A stretch of 64,000 nt of DNA from Micromussa lordhowensis. Taxonomy: Eukaryota > Cnidaria > Anthozoa > Scleractinia > Lobophylliidae. A program made the position numbers and the translations under genes. The notes under the pieces were generated by a model, which was given only the letters and a program-made list of their open reading frames with translations, was not told where the DNA came from and did not search any database. This document shows positions 25,835-36,904 of the stretch, in pieces (positions within the stretch are counted from its first letter, which is position 1; every line of letters begins with the position of its first letter). Where the stretch lies: the NCBI GenBank assembly GCA_964020085.1, contig OZ026604.1:24769427-24833426 (forward strand), given 5' to 3'.

Positions 25835-27278
25835 ACGTCAAGCTCGGCTAACGAGTCAGCCAGCCGGCCACGCCTGGGGATCTGCGGGCTGATTAGCATA
25901 GTGGGAGATTTCGCGCAGCTCCGATACTTCGCATTTGGACCCGGACCGACCCCGGGAGTGCTTTGGTGGTATTAGTTTGCAAAGTTGCGACGCGCGCAAA
26001 GTTCGGCTAATTAGCAAACGGGCTGGTTAGCATAGTGCGAGATGTTGCGCAGCTCCGAAACTTTGCATGTGGACCCGGACCCACCCCAGGAGTGCTTTGA
26101 TGCCATTAGTTTGCCAAGTTGCGACACGCGTCAAGCTCGGCTAACGAGTCAGCCAGCCGGCCACGCCTGGGGATCTGCGGGCTGATTAGCATAGTGGGAG
26201 ATTTCGCGCAGCTCCGATACTTCGCATTTGGACCCGGACCGACCCCGGGAGTGCTTTGGTGGTATTAGTTTGCAAAGTTGCGACGCGCGCAAAGTTCGGC
26301 TAATTAGCAAACGGGCTGGTTAGCATAGTGCGAGATGTCACGCAGCTCCGAAACTTTGCATGTGGACCCGGACCCACCCCAGGAGTGCTTTGGTGCCATT
26401 AGTTTGCCAAGTTGCGACACGCGTCAAGCTCGGCTAACGAGTCAGCCAGCCGGCCACGCCTGGGGATCTGCGGGCTGATTAGCATAGTGGGAGATTTCGC
26501 GCAGCTCCGATACTTCGCATTTGGACCCGGACCGACCCCGGGAGTGCTTTGGTGGTATTAGTTTGCAAAGTTGCGACGCGCGCAAAGTTCGGCTAATTAG
26601 CAAACGGGCTGGTTAGCATAGTGCGAGATGTCGCGCAGCTCCGAAACTTTGCATGTGGACCCGGACTCACCCCAGGAGTGCTTTGGTGCCATTAGTTTGC
26701 CAAGTTGCAACACGCGTCAAGCTCGGCTAACGAGTCAGCCAGCCGGCCACGCCTGGGGATCTGCGGGCTGATTAGCATAGTGGGAGATTTCGCGCAGCTC
26801 CGATACTTCGCATTTGGACCCGGACCGACCCCGGGAGTGCTTTGGTGATATTAGTTTGCAAAGTTGCGACGCGCGCAAAGTTCGGCTAATTAGCAAACGG
26901 GCTGGTTAGCATAGTGCGAGATGTCGCGCAGCTCCGAAACTTTGCATGTGGACCCGGACCCACCCCAGGAGTGCTTTGGTGCCATTAGTTTGCCAAGTTT
27001 CGACACGCGTCAAGCTCGGCTAACGAGTCAGCCAGCCGGCCACGCCTGGGGATCTGCGGGCTGATTAGCATAGTGGGAGATTTCGCGCAGCTCCGATACT
27101 TCGCATTTGGACCCGGACCGACCCCGGGAGTGCTTTGGTGGTATTAGTTTGCAAAGTTGCGACGCGCGCAAAGTTCGGCTAATTAGCAAACGGGCTGGTT
27201 AGCATAGTGCGAGATGTCGCGCAGCTCCGAAACTTTGCATGTGGACCCGGACCCACCCCAGGAGTGCTTTGGTGCCAA
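25835..27278 (+). repeat. 7-unit duplicated block (2051 bp lag), copy 2
   Basis: This copy carries the partner variants at 25835, 26046, 26100, 26340, 26667, 26709, 26848, 27000 and 27278. It ends before 27796, where gtgtgagat has no partner 2051 bp upstream. The two copies are tandem, as expected from one unequal exchange between arrays seven units out of register. Confidence 0.93.
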
Positions 27279-30200
27279 TAGTTTGCCAAGTTGCGACACG
27301 CGTCAAGCTCGGCTAACGAGTCAGCCAGCCGGCCACGCCTGGGGATCTGCGGGCTGATTAGCATAGTGGGAGATTTCGCGCAGCTCCGATACTTCGCATT
27401 TGGACCCGGACCGACCCCGGGAGTGCTTTGGTGGTATTAGTTTGCAAAGTTGCGACGCGCGCAAAGTTCGGCTAATTAGCAAACGGGCTGGTTAGCATAG
27501 TGCGAGATGTCGCGCAGCTCCGAAACTTTGCATGTGGACCCGGACCCACCCCAGGAGTGCTTTGGTGCCATTAGTTTGCCAAGTTGCGACACGCGTCAAG
27601 CTCGGCTAACGAGTCAGCCAGCCGGCCACGCCTGGGGATCTGCGGGCTGATTAGCATAGTGGGAGATTTCGCGCAGCTCCGATACTTCGCATTTGGACCC
27701 GGACCGACCCCGGGAGTGCTTTGGTGGTATTAGTTTGCAAAGTTGCGACGCGCGCAAAGTTCGGCTAATTAGCAAACGGGCTGGTTAGCATAGTGTGAGA
27801 TGTCGCGCAGCTCCGAAACTTTGCATGTGGACCCGGACCCACCCCAGGAGTGCTTTGGTGCCAATAGTTTGCCAAGTTGCGACACGCGTCAAGCTCGGCT
27901 AACGAGTCAGCCAGCCGGCCACGCCTGGGGATCTGCGGGCTGATTAGCATAGTGGGAGATTTCGCGCAGCTCCGATACTTCGCATTTGGACCCGGACCGA
28001 CCCCGGGAGTGCTTTGGTGGTATTAGTTTGCAAAGTTGCGACGCGCGCAAAGTTCGGCTAATTAGCAAACGGGCTGGTTAGCATAGTGCGAGATGTCGCG
28101 CAGCTCCGAAACTTTGCATGTGGACCCGGACCCACCCCAGGAGTGCTTTGGTGCCATTAGTTTGCCAAGTTGCGACACGCGTCAAGCTCGGCTAACGAGT
28201 CAGCCAGCCGGCCACGCCTGGGGATCTGCGGGCTGATTAGCATAGTGGGAGATTTCGCGCAGCTCCGATACTTCGCATTTGGACCCGGACCGACCCCGGG
28301 AGTGCTTTGGTGGTATTAGTTTGCAAAGTTGCGACGCGCGCAAAGTTCGGCTAATTAGCAAACGGGCTGGTTAGCATAGTGCGAGATGTCGCGCAGCTCC
28401 GAAACTTTGCATGTGGACCCACCCCAGGAGTGCTTTGGTGCCATTAGTTTGCCAAGTTGCGACACGCGTCAAGCTCGGCTAACGAGTCAGCCAGCCGGCC
28501 ACGCCTGGGGATCTGCGGGCTGATTAGCATAGTGGGAGATTTCGCGCAGCTCCGATACTTCGCATTTGGACCCGGACCGACCCCGGGAGTGCTTTGGTGG
28601 TATTAGTTTGCAAAGTTGCGACGCGCGCAAAGTTCGGCTAATTAGCAAACGGGCTGGTTAGCATAGTGCGAGATGTCGCGCAGCTCCGAAACTTTGCATG
28701 TGGACCCGGACCCACCCCAGGAGTGCTTTGGTGCCATTAGTTTGCCAAGTTGCGACACGCGTCAAGCTCGGCTAACGAGTCAGCCAGCCGGCCACGCCTG
28801 GGGATCTGCGGGCTGATTAGCATAGTGGGAGATTTCGCGCAGCTCCGATACTTCGCATTTGGACCCGGACCGACCCCGGGAGTGCTTTGGTGGTATTAGT
28901 TTGCAAAGTTGCGACGCGCGCAAAGTTCGGCTAATTAGCAAACGGGCTGGTTAGCATAGTGCGAGATGTCGCGCAGCTCCGAAACTTTGCATGTGGACCC
29001 GGACCCACCCCAGGAGTGCTTTGGTGCCATTAGTTTGCCAAGTTGCGACACGCGTCAAGCTCGGCTAACGAGTCAGCCAGCCGGCCACGCCTGGGGATCT
29101 GCGGGCTGATTAGCATAGTGGGAGATTTCGCGCAGCTCCGATACTTCGCATTTGGACCCGGACCGACCCCGGGAGTGCTTTGGTGGTATTAGTTTGCAAA
29201 GTTGCGACGCGCGCAAAGTTCGGCTAATTAGCAAACGGGCTGGTTAGCATAGTGCGAGATGTCGCGCAGCTCCGAAACTTTGCATGTGGACCCGGACCCA
29301 CCCCAGGAGTGCTTTGGTGCCATTAGTTTGCCAAGTTGCGACACGCGTCAAGCTCGGCTAACGAGTCAGCCAGCCGGCCACGCCTGGGGATCTGCGGGCT
29401 GATTAGCATAGTGGGAGATTTCGCGCAGCTCCGATACTTCGCATTTGGACCCGGACCGACCCCGGGAGTGCTTTGGTGGTATTAGTTTGCAAAGTTGCGA
29501 CGCGCGCAAAGTTCGGCTAATTAGCAAACGGGCTGGTTAGCATAGTGCGAGATGTCGCGCAGCTCCGAAACTTTGCATGTGGACCCGGACCCACCCCAGG
29601 AGTGCTTTGGTGCCATTAGTTTGCCAAGTTGCGACACGCGTCAAGCTCGGCTAACGAGTCAGCCAGCCGGCCACGCCTGGGGATCTGCGGGCTGATTAGC
29701 ATAGTGGGAGATTTCGCGCAGCTCCGATACTTCGCATTTGGACCCGGACCGACCCCGGGAGTGCTTTGGTGGTATTAGTTTGCAAAGTTACGACGCGCGC
29801 AAAGTTCGGCTAATTAGCAAACGGGCTGGTTAGCATAGTGCGAGATGTCGCGCAGCTCCGAAACTTTGCATGTGGACCCGGACCCACCCCAGGAGTGCTT
29901 TGGTGCCATTAGTTTGCCAAGTTGCGACACGCGTCAAGCTCGGCTAACGAGTCAGCCAGCCGGCCACGCCTGGGGATCTGCGGGCTGATTAGCATAGTGG
30001 GAGATTTCGCGCAGCTCCGATACTTCGCATTTGGACCCGGACCGACCCCGGGAGTGCTTTGGTGGTATTAGTTTGCAAAGTTGCGACGCGCGCAAAGTTC
30101 GGCTAATTAGCAAACGGGCTGGTTAGCATAGTGCGAGATGTCACGCAGCTCCGAAACTTTGCATGTGGACCCGGACCCACCCCAGGAGTGCTTTGGTGCC

Positions 30201-30594
30201 ATTAGTTTGCCAAGTTGCGACACGCGTCAAGCTCGGCTAACGAGTCAGCCAGCCGGCCACGCCTGGGGATCTGCGGGCTGATTAGCATAGTGGGAGATTT
30301 CGCGCAGCTCCGATACTTCGCATTTTGACCCGGACCGACCCCGGGAGTGCTTTGGTGGTATTAGTTTGCAAAGTTGCGACGCGCGCAAAGTTCGGCTAAT
30401 TAGCAAACGGGCTGGTTAGCATAGTGCGAGATGTCGCGCAGCTCCGAAACTTTGCATGTGGACCCGGACCCACCCCAGGAGTGCTTTGGTGCCATTAGTT
30501 TGCCAAGTTGCGACACGCGTCAAGCTCGGCTAACGAGTCAGCCAGCCGGCCACGCCTGGGGATCTGCGGGCTGATTAGCATAGTGGGAGATTTT
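26340..30594 (+). repeat. 15-unit duplicated block (4389 bp lag), copy 1
   Basis: Variants at 26340, 26667, 26709, 26848, 27000, 27278, 27796, 27864, 29790 (agttacgac), 30143, 30326 (cattttgac) and 30594 (attttgcg), plus a 6-bp deletion at 28420/28421, all recur 4389 bp later. That lag is 15 units minus the 6-bp deletion. The left limit lies between 26100 and 26340, because the ttgatg at 26100 has no partner at 30489. The block overlaps the older 7-unit duplication, so it formed after it. Confidence 0.93.
28416..28424 (+). other. 6-bp deletion in a tandem hexamer (first of three copies)
   Basis: The normal unit reads ggacccggacccacc here, that is, ggaccc twice in a row. In this unit one ggaccc is missing. 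The same deletion is found at 32810 and 36905. Loss of one copy of a short tandem repeat fits replication slippage. The spacing of the three instances matches the 4389- and 4095-bp block lags, so this was one event copied twice. Confidence 0.9.
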
Positions 30595-30728
30595 GCGCAG
30601 CTCCGATACTTCGCATTTGGACCCGGACCGACCCCGGGAGTGCTTTGGTGGTATTAGTTTGCAAAGTTGCGACGCGCGCAAAGTTCGGCTAATTAGCAAA
30701 CGGGCTGGTTAGCATAGTGCGAGATGTC

Positions 30729-33700
30729 ACGCAGCTCCGAAACTTTGCATGTGGACCCGGACCCACCCCAGGAGTGCTTTGGTGCCATTAGTTTGCCAAG
30801 TTGCGACACGCGTCAAGCTCGGCTAACGAGTCAGCCAGCCGGCCACGCCTGGGGATCTGCGGGCTGATTAGCATAGTGGGAGATTTCGCGCAGCTCCGAT
30901 ACTTCGCATTTGGACCCGGACCGACCCCGGGAGTGCTTTGGTGGTATTAGTTTGCAAAGTTGCGACGCGCGCAAAGTTCGGCTAATTAGCAAACGGGCTG
31001 GTTAGCATAGTGCGAGATGTCGCGCAGCTCCGAAACTTTGCATGTGGACCCGGACTCACCCCAGGAGTGCTTTGGTGCCATTAGTTTGCCAAGTTGCAAC
31101 ACGCGTCAAGCTCGGCTAACGAGTCAGCCAGCCGGCCACGCCTGGGGATCTGCGGGCTGATTAGCATAGTGGGAGATTTCGCGCAGCTCCGATACTTCGC
31201 ATTTGGACCCGGACCGACCCCGGGAGTGCTTTGGTGATATTAGTTTGCAAAGTTGCGACGCGCGCAAAGTTCGGCTAATTAGCAAACGGGCTGGTTAGCA
31301 TAGTGCGAGATGTCGCGCAGCTCCGAAACTTTGCATGTGGACCCGGACCCACCCCAGGAGTGCTTTGGTGCCATTAGTTTGCCAAGTTTCGACACGCGTC
31401 AAGCTCGGCTAACGAGTCAGCCAGCCGGCCACGCCTGGGGATCTGCGGGCTGATTAGCATAGTGGGAGATTTCGCGCAGCTCCGATACTTCGCATTTGGA
31501 CCCGGACCGACCCCGGGAGTGCTTTGGTGGTATTAGTTTGCAAAGTTGCGACGCGCGCAAAGTTCGGCTAATTAGCAAACGGGCTGGTTAGCATAGTGCG
31601 AGATGTCGCGCAGCTCCGAAACTTTGCATGTGGACCCGGACCCACCCCAGGAGTGCTTTGGTGCCAATAGTTTGCCAAGTTGCGACACGCGTCAAGCTCG
31701 GCTAACGAGTCAGCCAGCCGGCCACGCCTGGGGATCTGCGGGCTGATTAGCATAGTGGGAGATTTCGCGCAGCTCCGATACTTCGCATTTGGACCCGGAC
31801 CGACCCCGGGAGTGCTTTGGTGGTATTAGTTTGCAAAGTTGCGACGCGCGCAAAGTTCGGCTAATTAGCAAACGGGCTGGTTAGCATAGTGCGAGATGTC
31901 GCGCAGCTCCGAAACTTTGCATGTGGACCCGGACCCACCCCAGGAGTGCTTTGGTGCCATTAGTTTGCCAAGTTGCGACACGCGTCAAGCTCGGCTAACG
32001 AGTCAGCCAGCCGGCCACGCCTGGGGATCTGCGGGCTGATTAGCATAGTGGGAGATTTCGCGCAGCTCCGATACTTCGCATTTGGACCCGGACCGACCCC
32101 GGGAGTGCTTTGGTGGTATTAGTTTGCAAAGTTGCGACGCGCGCAAAGTTCGGCTAATTAGCAAACGGGCTGGTTAGCATAGTGTGAGATGTCGCGCAGC
32201 TCCGAAACTTTGCATGTGGACCCGGACCCACCCCAGGAGTGCTTTGGTGCCAATAGTTTGCCAAGTTGCGACACGCGTCAAGCTCGGCTAACGAGTCAGC
32301 CAGCCGGCCACGCCTGGGGATCTGCGGGCTGATTAGCATAGTGGGAGATTTCGCGCAGCTCCGATACTTCGCATTTGGACCCGGACCGACCCCGGGAGTG
32401 CTTTGGTGGTATTAGTTTGCAAAGTTGCGACGCGCGCAAAGTTCGGCTAATTAGCAAACGGGCTGGTTAGCATAGTGCGAGATGTCGCGCAGCTCCGAAA
32501 CTTTGCATGTGGACCCGGACCCACCCCAGGAGTGCTTTGGTGCCATTAGTTTGCCAAGTTGCGACACGCGTCAAGCTCGGCTAACGAGTCAGCCAGCCGG
32601 CCACGCCTGGGGATCTGCGGGCTGATTAGCATAGTGGGAGATTTCGCGCAGCTCCGATACTTCGCATTTGGACCCGGACCGACCCCGGGAGTGCTTTGGT
32701 GGTATTAGTTTGCAAAGTTGCGACGCGCGCAAAGTTCGGCTAATTAGCAAACGGGCTGGTTAGCATAGTGCGAGATGTCGCGCAGCTCCGAAACTTTGCA
32801 TGTGGACCCACCCCAGGAGTGCTTTGGTGCCATTAGTTTGCCAAGTTGCGACACGCGTCAAGCTCGGCTAACGAGTCAGCCAGCCGGCCACGCCTGGGGA
32901 TCTGCGGGCTGATTAGCATAGTGGGAGATTTCGCGCAGCTCCGATACTTCGCATTTGGACCCGGACCGACCCCGGGAGTGCTTTGGTGGTATTAGTTTGC
33001 AAAGTTGCGACGCGCGCAAAGTTCGGCTAATTAGCAAACGGGCTGGTTAGCATAGTGCGAGATGTCGCGCAGCTCCGAAACTTTGCATGTGGACCCGGAC
33101 CCACCCCAGGAGTGCTTTGGTGCCATTAGTTTGCCAAGTTGCGACACGCGTCAAGCTCGGCTAACGAGTCAGCCAGCCGGCCACGCCTGGGGATCTGCGG
33201 GCTGATTAGCATAGTGGGAGATTTCGCGCAGCTCCGATACTTCGCATTTGGACCCGGACCGACCCCGGGAGTGCTTTGGTGGTATTAGTTTGCAAAGTTG
33301 CGACGCGCGCAAAGTTCGGCTAATTAGCAAACGGGCTGGTTAGCATAGTGCGAGATGTCGCGCAGCTCCGAAACTTTGCATGTGGACCCGGACCCACCCC
33401 AGGAGTGCTTTGGTGCCATTAGTTTGCCAAGTTGCGACACGCGTCAAGCTCGGCTAACGAGTCAGCCAGCCGGCCACGCCTGGGGATCTGCGGGCTGATT
33501 AGCATAGTGGGAGATTTCGCGCAGCTCCGATACTTCGCATTTGGACCCGGACCGACCCCGGGAGTGCTTTGGTGGTATTAGTTTGCAAAGTTGCGACGCG
33601 CGCAAAGTTCGGCTAATTAGCAAACGGGCTGGTTAGCATAGTGCGAGATGTCGCGCAGCTCCGAAACTTTGCATGTGGACCCGGACCCACCCCAGGAGTG

Positions 33701-34983
33701 CTTTGGTGCCATTAGTTTGCCAAGTTGCGACACGCGTCAAGCTCGGCTAACGAGTCAGCCAGCCGGCCACGCCTGGGGATCTGCGGGCTGATTAGCATAG
33801 TGGGAGATTTCGCGCAGCTCCGATACTTCGCATTTGGACCCGGACCGACCCCGGGAGTGCTTTGGTGGTATTAGTTTGCAAAGTTGCGACGCGCGCAAAG
33901 TTCGGCTAATTAGCAAACGGGCTGGTTAGCATAGTGCGAGATGTCGCGCAGCTCCGAAACTTTGCATGTGGACCCGGACCCACCCCAGGAGTGCTTTGGT
34001 GCCATTAGTTTGCCAAGTTGCGACACGCGTCAAGCTCGGCTAACGAGTCAGCCAGCCGGCCACGCCTGGGGATCTGCGGGCTGATTAGCATAGTGGGAGA
34101 TTTCGCGCAGCTCCGATACTTCGCATTTGGACCCGGACCGACCCCGGGAGTGCTTTGGTGGTATTAGTTTGCAAAGTTACGACGCGCGCAAAGTTCGGCT
34201 AATTAGCAAACGGGCTGGTTAGCATAGTGCGAGATGTCGCGCAGCTCCGAAACTTTGCATGTGGACCCGGACCCACCCCAGGAGTGCTTTGGTGCCATTA
34301 GTTTGCCAAGTTGCGACACGCGTCAAGCTCGGCTAACGAGTCAGCCAGCCGGCCACGCCTGGGGATCTGCGGGCTGATTAGCATAGTGGGAGATTTCGCG
34401 CAGCTCCGATACTTCGCATTTGGACCCGGACCGACCCCGGGAGTGCTTTGGTGGTATTAGTTTGCAAAGTTGCGACGCGCGCAAAGTTCGGCTAATTAGC
34501 AAACGGGCTGGTTAGCATAGTGCGAGATGTCACGCAGCTCCGAAACTTTGCATGTGGACCCGGACCCACCCCAGGAGTGCTTTGGTGCCATTAGTTTGCC
34601 AAGTTGCGACACGCGTCAAGCTCGGCTAACGAGTCAGCCAGCCGGCCACGCCTGGGGATCTGCGGGCTGATTAGCATAGTGGGAGATTTCGCGCAGCTCC
34701 GATACTTCGCATTTTGACCCGGACCGACCCCGGGAGTGCTTTGGTGGTATTAGTTTGCAAAGTTGCGACGCGCGCAAAGTTCGGCTAATTAGCAAACGGG
34801 CTGGTTAGCATAGTGCGAGATGTCGCGCAGCTCCGAAACTTTGCATGTGGACCCGGACCCACCCCAGGAGTGCTTTGGTGCCATTAGTTTGCCAAGTTGC
34901 GACACGCGTCAAGCTCGGCTAACGAGTCAGCCAGCCGGCCACGCCTGGGGATCTGCGGGCTGATTAGCATAGTGGGAGATTTT
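30729..34983 (+). repeat. 15-unit duplicated block (4389 bp lag), copy 2
   Basis: All thirteen diagnostic marks of copy 1 are present here, including the 6-bp deletion at 32809/32810. The copy starts between 30594 and 30729, directly where copy 1 stops, so this is a true tandem duplication. It ends between 34983 and 35118: the gtcacg at 30729 has no partner at 35118. Confidence 0.93.
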
Positions 34984-36582
34984 GCGCAGCTCCGATACTT
35001 CGCATTTGGACCCGGACCGACCCCGGGAGTGCTTTGGTGGTATTAGTTTGCAAAGTTGCGACGCGCGCAAATTTCGGCTAATTAGCAAACGGGCTGGTTA
35101 GCATAGTGCGAGATGTCGCGCAGCTCCGAAACTTTGCATGTGGACCCGGACCCACCCCAGGAGTGCTTTGGTGCCATTAGTTTGCCAAGTTGCGACACAC
35201 GTCAAGCTCGGCTAACGAGTCAGCCAGCGGCCACGCCTGGGGATCTGCGGGCTGATTAGCATAGTGGGAGATTTCGCGCAGCTCCGATACTTCGCATTTG
35301 GACCCGGACCGACCCCGGGAGTGCTTTGGTGGTATTAGTTTGCAAAGTTGCGACGCGCGCAAAGTTCGGCTAATTAGCAAACGGGCTGGTTAGCATAGTG
35401 CGAGATGTCGCGCAGCTCCGAAACTTTGCATGTGGACCCGGACCCACCCCAGGAGTGCTTTGATGCCATTAGTTTGCCAAGTTGCGACACGCGTCAAGCT
35501 CGGCTAACGAGTCAGCCAGCCGGCCACGCCTGGGGATCTGCGGGCTGATTAGCATAGTGGGAGATTTCGCGCAGCTCTGATACTTCGCATTTGGACCCGG
35601 ACCGACCCCGGGAGTGCTTTGGTGGTATTAGTTTGCAAAGTTGCGACGCGCGCAAAGTTCGGCTAATTAGCAAACGGGCTGGTTAGCATAGTGCGAGATG
35701 TCACGCAGCTCCGAAACTTTGCATGTGGACCCGGACCCACCCCAGGAGTGCTTTGGTGCCATTAGTTTGCCAAGTTGCGACACGCGTCAAGCTCGGCTAA
35801 CGAGTCAGCCAGCCGGCCACGCCTGGGGATCTGCGGGCTGATTAGCATAGTGGGAGATTTCGCGCAGCTCCGATACTTCGCATTTGGACCCGGACCGACC
35901 CCGGGAGTGCTTTGGTGGTATTAGTTTGCAAAGTTGCGACGCGCGCAAAGTTCGGCTAATTAGCAAACGGGCTGGTTAGCATAGTGCGAGATGTCGCGCA
36001 GCTCCGAAACTTTGCATGTGGACCCGGACCCACCCCAGGAGTGCTTTGGTGCCATTAGTTTGCCAAGTTGCAACACGCGTCAAGCTCGGCTAACGAGTCA
36101 GCCAGCCGGCCATGCCTGGGGATCTGCGGGCTGATTAGCATAGTGGGAGATTTCGCGCAGCTCCGATACTTCGCATTTGGACCCGGACCGACCCCGGGAG
36201 TGCTTTGGTGGTATTAGTTTGCAAAGTTGCGATGTGCGCAAAGTTCGGCTAATTAGCAAACGGGCTGGTTAGCATAGTGCGAGATGTCGCGCAGCTCAGA
36301 AACTTTGCATGTGGACCCGGACCCACCCCAGGAGTGCTTTGGTGCCATTAGTTTGCCAAGTTGCGACACGCGTCAAGCTCGGCTAACGAGTCAGCCAGCC
36401 GGCCACGCCTGGCGATCTGCGGGCTGATTAGCATAGTGGGAGATTTCGCGCAGCTCCGATACTTCGCATTTGGACCCGGACCGACCCCGGGAGTGCTTTG
36501 GTGGTATTAGTTTGCAAAGTTGCGACGCGCGCAAAGTTCGGCTAATTAGCAAACGGGCTGGTTAGCATAGTGCGAGATGTCA
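32810..36582 (+). repeat. 14-unit duplicated block (4095 bp lag), copy 1
   Basis: This block begins near the 6-bp deletion at 32810. It carries 34179, 34532, 34715, 34983, 35072 (caaatttcgg), 35199, a 1-bp deletion at 35228 (ccagcggcc), 35463, 35578, 35703, 36072, 36113 (catgcc), 36233 and 36235 (gatgtgcg), 36298 (ctcagaa), 36413 (ggcgatc) and 36582. Each recurs 4095 bp later, which is 14 units minus 7 bp. Its left half is copy 2 of the 15-unit block, so this event is the most recent of the three overlapping ones. The 1-bp deletion produces a spurious 67-codon minus-strand frame. Confidence 0.93.
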
Positions 36583-36904
36583 CGCAGCTCCGAAACTTTG
36601 CATGTGGACCCGGACCCACCCCAGGAGTGCTTTGGTGCCATTAGTTTGCCAAGTTGCGACACGCGTCAAGCTCGGCTAACGAGTCAGCCAGCCGGCCACG
36701 CCTGGGGATCTGCGGGCTGATTAGCATAGTGGGAGATTTCGCGCAGCTCCGATACTTCGCATTTGGACCCGGACCGACCCCGGGAGTGCTTTGGTGGTAT
36801 TAGTTTGCAAAGTTGCGACGCGCGCAAAGTTCGGCTAATTAGCAAACGGGCTGGTTAGCATAGTGCGAGATGTCGCGCAGCTCCGAAACTTTGCATGTGG
36901 ACCC

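Noticed and set aside
25128..32339. Repeated 61-codon minus-strand frames (25128, 27179, 27765, 31568, 32154)
   Set aside because: Each is caused by the same T to A change (gccaatag) that turns a minus-strand TAA into TAT. The repetition reflects copied satellite blocks, not a gene family.
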